Shown: positions 12,595 through 22,157, counted from the first letter of the stretch. The stretch: 64,000 nt of DNA from Lasiodiplodia sp. COLG20 (GCA_009801085.1 VNWV01000007.1:1302001-1366000); one strand, 5' to 3'. Program-made: numbers and translations. Notes: generated by a model from the sequence alone, not told the origin.

Positions 12595-15500
12595 CTACGA
12601 CTTGTCCTCCTCATCCTTCCTCCTTGCTTTATACCTTTTTGAATAGCAATTTGCACAGAGATTCCTCGCCTTATTATAGATCGGCTTCGTCTTCTTACAC
12701 CCAGAACAGGTTCCCTTCTTTTTTCCAGCGTACTTTTTTTTCTCATAGCAGTTTTTGCACAAATTCCCACATTTGTTAATGATTAATTTCACCTCATGAC
12801 ATCCAGAACAAGTCCCCTGTTTGCTTCTTTGCTTGATCTTACAATTTCCACAAAGCTTCTTCCCCTTGTGATGGATGGGCTTCTCTTGATTGCATCCAGA
12901 ACAGGTCCCGATTTCATATTGTGATTTTTTTTCACGCGTTGATTTCCTCCTGGCTTTGAAGGGGCCTAGCTTTGACGGCATGTGCTTCTGGCGAGGGTTG
13001 ACGGGAGGGACGTAACAGGAGTCGCAGATGATGGCTGCGTTGGAAGTTCTCCCGCGTCTCCAGCGGGTGCCGGTGCGTGGTGCGCCGCAAGCTTCACACT
13101 TCCGAGTTGTAGAGTGGTCGACCAAGTTTGTAGTATTGCGGAAAGTGTGCAGCTCATCCCTGAGGACTCGGTTCATGGAATTGATCCATACATGTGTTTT
13201 GTTGAACAGGTCTGGCTGCTTGGCGAACAGGGAGCTGTCGAGCTTCCACATGTCGAACAGGTTGAACATGACCAGGAGCTGTTCGTAAAGTGGATCACAG
13301 GCTTCTCCGTTTGACTTTTTGCGCGTCCGCACCAGGGTATCGATCGAGTACGTAGCCCAGGAAGTAGGCGTAGCGTCTTCATCGCTGGAAGGTCCCTCCG
13401 TGATCACCGTTGCTTGACCCCAGCCACTCAGGTTTCGATGAGGACTATCCGCGATCGTGAGGTGGAAATCCAGGCGAGGCCACTTTTCCTGTAGAGATTC
13501 CCATCCATCTAGATCGGTTGAGGTACCGTCCATGCCATTTTGCAGAATCAAGACTGTGCGGCGTGTGGACTCCTCCAATGCGGCCTGATCCACCTTGTCG
13601 AGAAGATCAGCGGTTTCTCTGTCATACCGCGAGCTGCCGGATAGGATCGGGAGTCTGCTGGTGCGCGGTTCAACGATGTATTGCCACCATCCTCCTGGCT
13701 GCGGGTTCTGTGGATCGACCTCGGGCGGCATGTCGTTGAATGGGCCGTAGATTCCCCAGTGGGAGCGGAAAAGGTCATTGCATCGGGACACCACGCCATT
13801 GGCTGTATCCATATCTTTATATCTCCCGCTCATCCGAATGCAGACAATGACCAAGTCAAAGATCATGTTGATGTTGTCAGGCGGAGACATGAGTTCAGGT
13901 AGCGCTCTCAGACGTGACAACGTGTTCGTGCTGAGGGAATTCCCGCAGAGGTCCTTGACTTTCCAAAGCTTCTTTCCATTGGATCGGCCTGCGCGCTCAA
14001 AGCACGGTGAGGACTTCAAGATGCGCTTCACACGATCTTTCTGGTTGCCTTCGGAAGCGGGATCGGGTCGTCGAGTTTCAATGCCGGACAGGATGCTCGC
14101 CTGAGTTGCTACTCCACCTTCTGTGCCCTCAATGATGTCGCAAATCCACGTGCGGTACGGGACAGATCGAGCGATTGTTTGGTTTTTAGGCAGTTGGCTC
14201 TCAGTTTCGCCTTCCGAGCTGCTATCTTGCTCTCCGTCCGAGCTGCCGTCGCCATTGAGTAATTTTTCCAGCTTCTGTACGTCGCCAATGTTTGCGGACC
14301 CGTAGTGATTGTCAATGGCATCGTCTTCGGGATCAAATGGTACGAACGACGGGCTCCCATGATCGGCATTCCAGGAAGAATCATCCTCACTTGCGCTGTC
14401 CTCGTCGTCGAAGTGTTGTGCTTCTTCGGACTTGAAGATGTCAGCAGACAGGTCGGGGAAGGGCTTCTGTGATATAAAACATACCTCGTCGACCAGTGCT
14501 GACTCGAGGTTGTGGTCATCAAGCACTTCGAAGCCAGAAATGAAGCCTTCCATGTATTCTCGAAGCTGCCGAGAGAATTGCGAGCGCAGACTTAAAGCAT
14601 AAGCCCGCCCGCTGCTGGGTTGAGGCAAAGGCTGGTTTTTGAGCCGCCGGATAAGAGTGTCAGTGATCAATGGACCGCAGTCCTCACCTCCCTGCTGCTG
14701 CGCACAGTCATCTTGTACAACATTGCATTCTGCGCGAGTGATGCCATTGAACATACTGCTGGGCAAGAGTCCGAAGAGTTCCATTAGCAGAGGCAGTTCC
14801 TGCTTCCCGAGCCCGAGCTCCAGCTTCCTTCCCTTGATTGGGTTGTATATACGAACAGTACAGCTCTTTCTGTTCCTCTTTGCTTGGACGCTGGCTTCAA
14901 CGGCCACCCAGTGGTCATTTGCGGGGTTGTAGGGGAAAAGAAGAATTTCCACATCACTAGGAATTGCTGGTAAGGCCTGTCGCTTGTCTCTTTTTTTGCC
15001 AGAATCATGGAAGTCCAGAAACACCCGTGCATTTACAGTGGTCAGCCCGTGTTGTCTCGCACCTGCAATCTGATCCTCGAGCAACTGGATCCGATCCTGG
15101 GTGTTGAGGTGTGTTGCGAACCAATCTGTCAACGAGTCACTGCCCAGGAAAAGACGGTCTTGAGGCACGGTTCCGCTCGTGCTGGTTGTCACAAGTGCGT
15201 CGATCAAGCTGCTTGAGAACCAGCTTTGCTCTTCGCGGCCCGGTGGAAGCGCGAAAACGTGCTGCAGCGTGAGATTCATCGGCGCGGCGTCAAACGCGCT
15301 GACTTCGATGCTGGTGTCTTGCCCTGTGCTGGTGGAAATGACGAACTGATCCCACAGCTTGATCATCGAGAAGATGTCATGCCAACTCTCATCACCTGTC
15401 TTGCACTTCAGAAATGAGAAGTTCTTGTCAATGCGCGCCTTCGTTGCCTTAGACAATCTCATTTTGGATGGGTCAAAAGGCTCCTTGCTGCTGACCGTAG

Positions 15501-16008
15501 CCGCGGTGAGCTGCGACTCGGATGTCTGTGCTGTTAGAGTGGTGTCATTCACTTCACCATCACTGTTGATATCGGTCATCTCGATGCCGGTCATCTCGGT
15601 AGTGTCTGTGGGCTCAGCCGTGCTCGTTGGAGTGTCGTCGGACCACTCCATGTCAGAGACATTTTCCAGGAAAGGATCTCGTGCGCGGTACTGCCATCCC
15701 GTATGCAAGAGAACTCCCCATTCGAGCGGTTGGCGCGGAGGTGGACGTGGCTCTCTGGATGGTTCAGGCGCCTGTGGAGCGTCTGCAAAACTCAGTGGGG
15801 GAAAGGTGAAGCCGGGAAGGTCCTCTGTGAGCGGATCTCGCGCACGGTACTGCCACCCCGTGCTCAGAAGAATTCCCCACAGCAGGGGCTTCGGAGCAGA
15901 CGCGCGTGGCGCCGTAGACGGTGCCGGTGCTTCGGGGACTTGCTGCTCACTCTGCTGAGGCTCAGAGCCCCAGGCAGAGTGCGCAAATCCCCGGGATCGG
16001 GGTCCCAT
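12595..16008 (-). CDS. Ulp1-like (C48) protease domain protein with GATA-like finger and triple zinc ribbon
   Basis: One uninterrupted frame of 1137 codons from the first ATG (16008); the open frame extends a little further upstream without an ATG. Layout: residues 41-63 and 94-116 are a duplicated motif (WGILLSTGWQYRARDP / WGVLLHTGWQYRARDP). About 280-480 fits the catalytic core of Ulp1/SENP cysteine proteases, with His366 (NDHW), Asn389 where Asp is usual, Gln438 and Cys444 (GEDCG). The Gln-to-Cys spacing of six equals Ulp1. About 615-685 resembles a winged helix (TWICDII ... KDRVKRIL ... KLWKV). Cys971, 974, 995 and 998 with Trp983 form a GATA-like finger with a 20-residue loop. The tail has three repeats of C-x2-C-x13-C-x2-C (Cys1036 to Cys1121) with the shared text CSGC...LC.NC. 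No known family has this full architecture to my knowledge. A role in SUMO/ubiquitin-like processing at DNA is inferred. Confidence 0.75.
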   Translation of the reverse strand: MGPRSRGFAHSAWGSEPQQSEQQVPEAPAPSTAPRASAPKPLLWGILLSTGWQYRARDPLTEDLPGFTFPPLSFADAPQAPEPSREPRPPPRQPLEWGVLLHTGWQYRARDPFLENVSDMEWSDDTPTSTAEPTDTTEMTGIEMTDINSDGEVNDTTLTAQTSESQLTAATVSSKEPFDPSKMRLSKATKARIDKNFSFLKCKTGDESWHDIFSMIKLWDQFVISTSTGQDTSIEVSAFDAAPMNLTLQHVFALPPGREEQSWFSSSLIDALVTTSTSGTVPQDRLFLGSDSLTDWFATHLNTQDRIQLLEDQIAGARQHGLTTVNARVFLDFHDSGKKRDKRQALPAIPSDVEILLFPYNPANDHWVAVEASVQAKRNRKSCTVRIYNPIKGRKLELGLGKQELPLLMELFGLLPSSMFNGITRAECNVVQDDCAQQQGGEDCGPLITDTLIRRLKNQPLPQPSSGRAYALSLRSQFSRQLREYMEGFISGFEVLDDHNLESALVDEVCFISQKPFPDLSADIFKSEEAQHFDDEDSASEDDSSWNADHGSPSFVPFDPEDDAIDNHYGSANIGDVQKLEKLLNGDGSSDGEQDSSSEGETESQLPKNQTIARSVPYRTWICDIIEGTEGGVATQASILSGIETRRPDPASEGNQKDRVKRILKSSPCFERAGRSNGKKLWKVKDLCGNSLSTNTLSRLRALPELMSPPDNINMIFDLVIVCIRMSGRYKDMDTANGVVSRCNDLFRSHWGIYGPFNDMPPEVDPQNPQPGGWWQYIVEPRTSRLPILSGSSRYDRETADLLDKVDQAALEESTRRTVLILQNGMDGTSTDLDGWESLQEKWPRLDFHLTIADSPHRNLSGWGQATVITEGPSSDEDATPTSWATYSIDTLVRTRKKSNGEACDPLYEQLLVMFNLFDMWKLDSSLFAKQPDLFNKTHVWINSMNRVLRDELHTFRNTTNLVDHSTTRKCEACGAPRTGTRWRRGRTSNAAIICDSCYVPPVNPRQKHMPSKLGPFKARRKSTREKKSQYEIGTCSGCNQEKPIHHKGKKLCGNCKIKQRSKQGTCSGCHEVKLIINKCGNLCKNCYEKKKYAGKKKGTCSGCKKTKPIYNKARNLCANCYSKRYKARRKDEEDKS

Positions 16009-16525
16009 GTGGGTGAGGCAAACCTCGCAGCCAAAACCACGAGGCAACTCAGCACTTGAGGGCTGCCAACCTCAGAATCGGGGAAATGCACACTTACCTA
16101 GAGCTACAGCATTAATTCTAAGGTACGAATTGGAGAGTTGAGTGGGTGTGTGCGTGACTAAGCTAGCGGAAGCACTAGACGCTTCAGGCAATCACGATGT
16201 AGGAAGGAACGACATAGCGGCTTTAACCAACTTCAACTTCAACCAACACAGTATTGTAAAGGTAGCAATCCCTAATACCGGCCAACTTGAGGGATACCTA
16301 TGACGACCCTTCGTATGCAACAATTTCCCCGAATATTTAAACGGAAAGTCTAGTGGTCCAAAATTACTATGAGGTAGATCCTCTAGAAAGCCCTCTAAAT
16401 AATTAATAATCCGATTTTCCGTGGTGACTATAAGAGGACCTCCATACCTTCAGTATCTCCCCTTTGACGTTGGATTCCTCTTCTATACATTCGCACCCGA
16501 ACAGAGGGGTATTGCAAGGCATTCG

Positions 16526-16606
16526 TGGGTAGTTGAAGCTATCGTCCGGACGTGAATGTATAATTGTTAATTCGACATTTGCATCCGGACGATGGCTTCA
16601 ACCCCC
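16526..16606. repeat. Fold-back repeat copy B
   Basis: An 81-bp imperfect palindrome, in direct orientation relative to the copy at 12231-12310 and closely similar to it. Its arms are better preserved: GTTGAAGCTATCGTCCGGA on the left and TCCGGACGATGGCTTCAAC on the right. The two arms differ by transitions such as CTATC against CCATC, the kind of change left by C-to-T decay. The repeat lies about 520 bases upstream of the start of the protease-like gene, so it could also sit in or beyond its promoter. Confidence 0.8.
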
Positions 16607-17469
16607 CATGGCCTGAGAGATAAACAAATTCACTGGCTGCAATGCCCCTCTGTAGACGGCACCAAAGGAGCCGCATGAGCCAGGATGTTGGCAGATTTGC
16701 TGACGTCTTGCTCCTGTCCTACTACCTCTATCTCAAGATGCCCAGAATAAATGTACGGGAACAAATAGAATCTGGAAATTCTATTGAGAATCGAGTTCTT
16801 TCCGGAAGACTAACTGCCGCAAACTACGAGAGCCGGAAGTAAGAGAACCTCGCGAAGACTAACGAAATAGAGACTGCTGATAAAATTAAGAAGATAACGC
16901 ACGCTGCTATGATACTATGCAGCCGGCGCGGGCGGCCGGATCCAGCACGGGCTATAACTCCGGCTTACCGACAATGTGACAAGCGAGTAAGCAAATAGTA
17001 GCGAGCCAGACACTCTGTTATAGCTTTGTGATAAACTTTGCAAGCTGTGGAGCCAACATTTCGGAGTGCTTGCGGTGTAGGCCATTATTCTGGGTTTATA
17101 CTATATAAACTCGTAGCATTCCAGCGGCTACTTACTCGTCTACTTTCACTTACCCGTTCGTATCTCTCTCTTGATATCTTCGTGCAAAAAGGATTAATCT
17201 GCCCTGGAGTCTGTAGTGGCTAAAGGGGAGTATAATCTATCCTCCTTAGACAACCGGCGGTTGCCGAGTGTCGGCTGGTAGTGAGATAGTGTAACAAGAT
17301 ATTACACTAGTAGTTATCTTGCTGAAAACACCAACAGCACTAACGGCGCTTAGGAAGCTTTCTTTTTCTTCTAAGAAGAAAAAAATGGCTCGCCCGATAT
17401 CTCTTCGAACAAGGAATTGTCGAGCTGCTCTCGCCCAGGACACAGAACAAAGACACCAGTTCCGAATTG

Positions 17470-18109
17470 AGCTGGCATATGTTTGTGCTATGGTCCAAAT
17501 CAGAAGCCAGATTACTACTAAGAGATTGTACTGGTTGCGAACTGGCTACAAACAAGGAGTCGCATGATGTCATTGGTAATAAGCATCACGGAGGGCCAGA
17601 GGTCCGAGCCGTGATACTCGGGATTGAAGGGGACAACTAGCCTACGCTTGGGTAGAAAAAGGACGTCAACTTTGAATTGGGCTGGAACATGCTCATAAAC
17701 CGCGCGCAGGCCGAAACTCTCAACCTTCCACGAGCGTGACAGTATGGAGATGGCATTCTTCGCTAGTAGAGCCATCTACCGTAGTATAGACTAGAAGACA
17801 CTTGGTCTTGGTCCCCTTCGTGAGCGCCTCTCTCACCTACTCCTCGCTCACATAGAGAACGAGATTCCGAAGTACCGCCACTACCAGCAGTGCTAAAGGT
17901 GCTAAAGGTGCCGTGTTGTAGGTGTATCGGCTTGGCGATGGTACTTGAATGTCACGGTCCAAGGTTTGGCAGAGCAAAAGGTAGGATTGCTAACAAGAGG
18001 TTGTACGGGTTTACGAAGCAAACCCGTAGAAGAAAGCTATCTAAGGCGATGAGTCACGTGCCGTCATCGAGGTGACCACCGTGGTCACCGAGGGCCGGAG
18101 GTCCGAGGG
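17470..18109. repeat. Diverged segmental duplication with a perfect 19-bp palindrome
   Basis: About 150 bases near 17470-17616 recur in altered form near 17930-18109. Shared landmarks in the same order are GGTCCAA, an AAGAG(G/A)TTGTAC core, a GTCAT stretch and GAGGGCC(A/G)GAGGTCCGAG. The second copy contains GGTGACCACCGTGGTCACC at 18071-18089, two perfect 9-bp arms around one central base. The copies differ too much for a recent event. Confidence 0.5.
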
Positions 18110-18135
18110 TGACATGAAATTTTAAGGTGGAGTAG

Positions 18136-18230
18136 GAAGACCTCTGACACCACACGAAATCCCAACTTCTCGTTCAAGGGGAACGAGAAGGCCTCTGACA
18201 CCATACGCAGCTCCAACTTCTCTTTCGGGG
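18136..18230. repeat. Two-unit 51-bp tandem repeat
   Basis: The segment CCTCTGACACCACACG...CCAACTTCTC at about 18136-18179 is repeated 51 bases later as CCTCTGACACCATACG...CCAACTTCTC (about 18187-18230). The units differ at scattered positions, mostly transitions. No reading frame uses the repeat. Confidence 0.6.
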
Positions 18231-18959
18231 TTCTTCATAATCTTGTCTTGTTGAGGAGGAAGAGCTGGACAAGACGTCGAAGCTATTGGCCGCGTTGGGA
18301 GATCAGAGGGGTACCGTGTGAGACACCCGGGCTTTCCTAGTGAAGTCCAGCATGAAGTACAACGACAATCTTACCGACGCCCCGATTGGAACCTACAATG
18401 ATGGTTTCTTCTGTCGGTATAGATGAGAATTCATAGTTTGATGTTGAGGGAGAGCGAGGAGGAAGAGAGCCCACCAATCTATTGTAGGTTTATATATATG
18501 AAAAAAGGTATCCGCCTTGCATCGCTCGGCGCTCGCTTCCGTTTCTCTCAATGACGAATTCAAGACCTGTCCAACCTGCCGCAGGCCTGAGGCCACCTCG
18601 CAGAATTGCCGTATCCAAAAGGGTATTCTGCCTGCGTTGCTTTTGAGGTTCGTTTTCTCTTGCTGCTCCTGTTGTGTTGCCGAGATGGCGTCTGCATAGT
18701 TCATCGATACCGCGGCAGTCACTCTATGTTTCCTATGGAATGGTCGCACAAGAACTCAAGATACTGGCCAAGGACGTACAGCGCATGCCAGTCAGGTAAA
18801 GTGGAAAAGAAATTTGCGAACTATACGCTATCCTGCTTGCGCAGCAGCTTCAGTTCCTTTGTGCTCTTGGTGCGGCTGTCGCGCGGGAGACTCTTGGCGC
18901 CCAAAGCATTTATAGTATTCTCCGGGGTGCTTGGACAGGTGGGCTTGATATGCCCTTGA

Positions 18960-19260
18960 CTCAAAGAGCAGGGTGAGCCATAGAGCCGCGCCGCCCGCCG
19001 CGCCAGCTTGGGCACCACCCGTGCCGCCGTCGCAGCCGTCCCAAAGATGCCGACCGTCTTTTCCTGCAACTTGTCCAATCGCTAGTCTGAGGGACTGTCG
19101 CCCGTCACGCTGTAGTCCCATCGAGACGTGTGGAAGCATGCCCCGCCGAACGCGTGGAATCCCGGCACCTGGGGCGTGCTCAGCGTGCCGGTGGCGACGA
19201 AGACGTCGGGGCCGGGGTCTCTGAAGACACTATGACGCTCCTCTTGCGGGAGTTCGTCGA
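18960..19260 (-). pseudogene. Relic of a Baeyer-Villiger flavin monooxygenase
   Basis: Only the middle of the enzyme survives. Read on the minus strand, one frame gives DVFVATGTLSTPQVPGF, then FGGACFHTSRWD at 19115-19150, which matches the Baeyer-Villiger fingerprint FxGxxxHxxxW[P/D]. After an in-frame TAG at 19082-19084 the same frame continues LDKLQEKTVGIFGTAATAARVVPKL. That is the second Rossmann motif (usually GTGATA, here GTAATA, so one glycine is lost), and then ARRAARLYG. The expected FQRTPS motif and the rest of the C-terminus are absent, as is the N-terminal FAD motif. Known members oxidise ketones, steroids or secondary metabolites; the relic has no function I can infer. The surrounding 16.6-22 kb is similarly decayed. 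Confidence 0.8.
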
Positions 19261-19589
19261 TCGTCCTAAGATGTGGAGCCGTAGCAAATGTGCATCTTAA
19301 GCGCCTTTGTTGTTGCCTTCATACCACTAGATTGTCCAGGTATCCCTTCTTGCTGCCTTGTCTTGGAGCTCGCCTCCAACAGCACCCTTATTCCTTGTTA
19401 TCCGCAGCCCACCAATTGTGCCTGCAACTTTTGCGTCAAGACCCGAGAGTTCTTCCGGCTCGATTCCCGTCTGGGAAAGGGAAAGCTCGGTAAGAAGACG
19501 TGGCGAGACCCCAGTATATCCACCGCCGCGAAGGTTTCCATATCCGGCTCAACGAGTTCTTGGTCGAGGGTTTCGAGGGATGACTGGTC

Positions 19590-20423
19590 GTCAGCTTCTG
19601 GCAACGAAGTTTCTGGATGGTATCAGTGTAGTAGTGATTGCGAACTATTGGCGCATCTTCCCTTGGCCACGCCGGTGTTTTGGAGCAATCCATTCCATAA
19701 ATATCGTCCAGATGGTTGAATTGCGCTCCAAGCAGGTGTGCTGCCTCCGGCAGGGCCGGCCTCCGCACAAAAGCCACACCATCGCCATAACAGCCGACTT
19801 GCCCTTTTCTCGCCGTGGCCTCTCAGCTCCAAGGTAGCGCGGTCGGACTCTTTTGGCTTCGCCTTCCACAAGCTGCATATCGGTTCGCTGCCCATCATCA
19901 ATAGCGCCTCGTCGCTCCACACGTATGCCCATCCACTTGAGAAGCGGTCCCATCAATCTGTCTAGCCTTCCATTGTCTCTGATCCGAATATATCTTCCTG
20001 ACTCTGGAAATTTATGTGCTATTTGCTCTATTAGCCCATACTCTGACAAGACAAGGTGATTGGATTACTCACACTTTCATCAGCCGCGCCACAGTGCCAG
20101 GGCCATGAACTCTAGCAGGTGCGCCGTTGCCGCTGCTAGGCTCGTTGTCTCAGAGCTGGGTGGTGAGGTATTTGGAGGTGACAAGTAGGCCTGGGATTGG
20201 CGGTAGTTGCTAGTAAGAAGAGTAAGAAGACGCTAAAGATGCGACAGGCGATCGCACCTCACCCCGGATACGTTCGAAAGGAGAGTCAATCAAGGCTGCC
20301 ATCTGACGGAAGAAAACTCTGCTCTGCCAGCCTCTTGCGCGGAATCATAACGAGCATCTCTTATCAGCTTCTGGTGGCGAAGATTCTGAACCGTGTCTGT
20401 GTAGTAGTGGTTGTCAGCCATTG
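19590..20423. repeat. Pair of 61-bp dispersed direct repeats
   Basis: The 61 bases at 19590-19650 recur at 20363-20423 in the same orientation with no gaps. Shared blocks are TCAGCTTCTGG, CGAAG.TTCTG and GTGTAGTAGTG. The second copy runs directly into the 23-bp minisatellite, the first does not. The sequence between the copies has overlapping short frames on the minus strand but no recognised domain. Confidence 0.55.
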
Positions 20424-20532
20424 TCCGCGGCGGTTGTCGTCCATCTTCCGCGACGGTCGTTATCCACCGTCCGCGGCGGTTGTCGTCCGTCGTCCGTGAT
20501 GATCGCCGTCCATCGTCCGATTCGGTTTGGTG
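20418..20532. repeat. 23-bp minisatellite, five units
   Basis: Five consecutive units of exactly 23 bases start at 20418, 20441, 20464, 20487 and 20510. The consensus is close to CCATCGTCCGCGGCGGTTGT plus three bases. The first three units are very similar, and the last two have drifted, largely by transitions. The period is not a multiple of three and no long frame crosses it, so it is non-coding. Confidence 0.85.
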
Positions 20533-22014
20533 GCGGCAAAATTTAGTGGTAGTGTCATCGACGCGCGAATGTAGTCACTCACCAGGTGTGCGTCCCCCCA
20601 TGGGATTCAACTAGCCGCAACGGTGCCTTGGCAGCTAAGCACGATGCAGTCAGTGGTTTTCTTTTGCCACCCCAAAAGTCCACCACAGTATTTTTGTGGA
20701 TCAGCGGCAAATGGATGACTGGGAAGGCCAATTGACTCTTTCGACATTGTTTTCTGGCTTTCAGAGTAGACCTATGCAAGCCCGCCTCACCGCCGTTTGC
20801 CTGTGTGCGTGTGCCCGCCGCGCCGCAGGCTAGTGGCATCAAACTAAGTTAATATTCCTATGTAAACCCGCCGCCGTTTTCTTGTGTGAGCTGTGTGCGT
20901 TGAAATTGCGCAAGGTACTGTGGGCACGTATTTTAGGCAGAAAATGGCATTCATTTGGCTATCAGGGTAAAAAAATTCATATTGCTCTTGTTGTCCATCA
21001 TCGCCATCCCGCTTTCCCTGTCTCTGATCGCCCGTCCGTATCAGCATTTGATTAGCCTCCATTGTAATAGACCAGGCTATTTTTGAAGTGTCCAGCGCTC
21101 CAGCTCGAGTGGCCTTCGTCGAAAAGTTCTTGCGACAAACCATCTTGTTTTGTTTTCGTGGAACTGCAGAACCTTGCACATGATGTTCTGACTGATGAAC
21201 TATCTGACCAGCTGCCGCGCAATCGATCTCCGACGAGTGTAGTTGCAAGACGCCATAGAAGGGGCCGTGAAGGCAGGCAATTATGGGCTTGGTGGTCGGA
21301 TTCAGAGGCGACGAAGTTGTGGTATCTGGTTTCATATCGGGACCAAGCCATCTTCGCTGAGGAATGGGTTGCAAGCTGCTTTAGCAATTTCGCAATCCAG
21401 TAGCTTTCAATAGCAGGAAGCAAGTATGCAGAGCACCTCTTGGCCGCCAGGTTTGAAGAGCCTGGCTGTGCTGGATCTGGAAACCCCTGCCTATTCGCGC
21501 GATTGAGCGTGCGGTCCTGCCAATATCTCGAAGGTATTTGAGTGAAGGCGAAGACTTTGGCAACGTTTATGATGGATACCGAGGATAGGCCAATCGCAAA
21601 CGAAGGATGGTTGAGGAGCGCGCTAACGGAGCCGTCATGTCATGGATGTTGACCCGACAAAGACTAGACTTGCTGCTGTGATGGATGTGTCAGAAATTGC
21701 TCAATGCATGAACATGGATCAACTCACAAGTTGCCCATGGACTCTTCTTGCTTGGTGGCGAGCGGAATGCTGATGGCAGACGGTACGAAGAGCAATAAGA
21801 ACAAAATCTGCTTTGAGTACAATGTCAGCGAAACAAGTTTTACAATGAAATATCAGAACAACTCACGAGTTCGGTGGATTTCTCCCTGGTTCATAGCGGG
21901 CTGAATGTCGATTTCAATCGAGAAAATAGAAAGCAAAATCTGTCGTAGTAATAGTGTTAATCTAGCACCCACTACATAGGAGGGATAAAGATGACTTACA
22001 TGTCTTTTTTAAAG
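20533..22014. other. intergenic remains, no gene recognised
   Basis: About 1.5 kb without a supportable gene. A short segment CTATGCAAGCCCGCC...GTGTGCG near 20770-20815 has a weak partner near 20859-20905. Minus-strand frames of up to 176 codons at 20844-21374 carry no known motif and no plausible splice partners. Confidence 0.4.
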
Positions 22015-22157
22015 TTTTTTTTTTTTTTTTGGGTATCGGCCCCAATGGACGTGAAGTCCATCTCCCCGAAGGGATCCCCTCCGGCACCATTCCCTAATGA
22101 CCAGGTTTGACATCGGCCCCACCCCTCCGATGTCATCATGCTGTGCTTTTGCATGAT
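22015..22157 (-). repeat. Hairpin cluster ending in a genomic poly(A) tract (minus strand)
   Basis: On the minus strand three successive stem-loops are followed by 16 A residues. The arms are 22035-22157 in total: ATCATGC/GCATGAT (22035 partner listed as 22135-22141 with 22151-22157), GACATCGG/CCGATGTC (22109-22116 with 22127-22134) and ATGGAC/GTCCAT (22045-22050 with 22056-22061). The poly(A) is the T run at 22015-22030. The cluster lies 130 to 270 bases downstream of the helicase stop codon, on the same strand. It may be a SINE-like retroposon or the preserved 3' end of a retroposed transcript. Confidence 0.45.

Larger units (their letters stand above)
12231..16606. mobile_element. Candidate 4.4-kb element bounded by fold-back repeats
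   Basis: Two copies of the same 80-bp palindromic repeat stand about 300 bases beyond the 3' end and about 520 bases beyond the 5' end of a single intronless 3.4-kb gene. This arrangement would fit a transposable element with complex ends, or two independent insertions of a miniature element around one gene. No transposase, integrase or recombinase motif is visible inside, and I find no clear target-site duplication outside. The element status is therefore an inference. Confidence 0.3.
16607..18959. other. decayed, repeat-derived stretch without intact gene
   Basis: A/T-richer than the flanking genes, with many stops in all frames. A TATATAAA promoter-like box lies at about 17101-17108. Further on there is a short open frame from 17385 (MARPISLRTRNC...) preceded by a 10-bp hairpin of T/C and A/G tracts. 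Its layout recalls the 5' end of a retroelement, but no gag, RT or integrase motif can be read. The stretch also holds the diverged duplication and the 51-bp tandem repeat listed separately. It most probably consists of old mobile-element remains. Confidence 0.45.

Noticed and set aside
16009..16047. Upstream extension of the protease-like frame (CEVC text)
   Set aside because: It lacks an ATG in frame. An extra 5' exon is possible but I could not find a convincing splice donor.
19645..20049. Weak resemblance to a Tc1/mariner transposase (WSDE text and a VMVW-like block in different frames)
   Set aside because: The matches are short, fall in different frames and the catalytic DDE/D spacing cannot be traced. 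Not enough to call a transposase.
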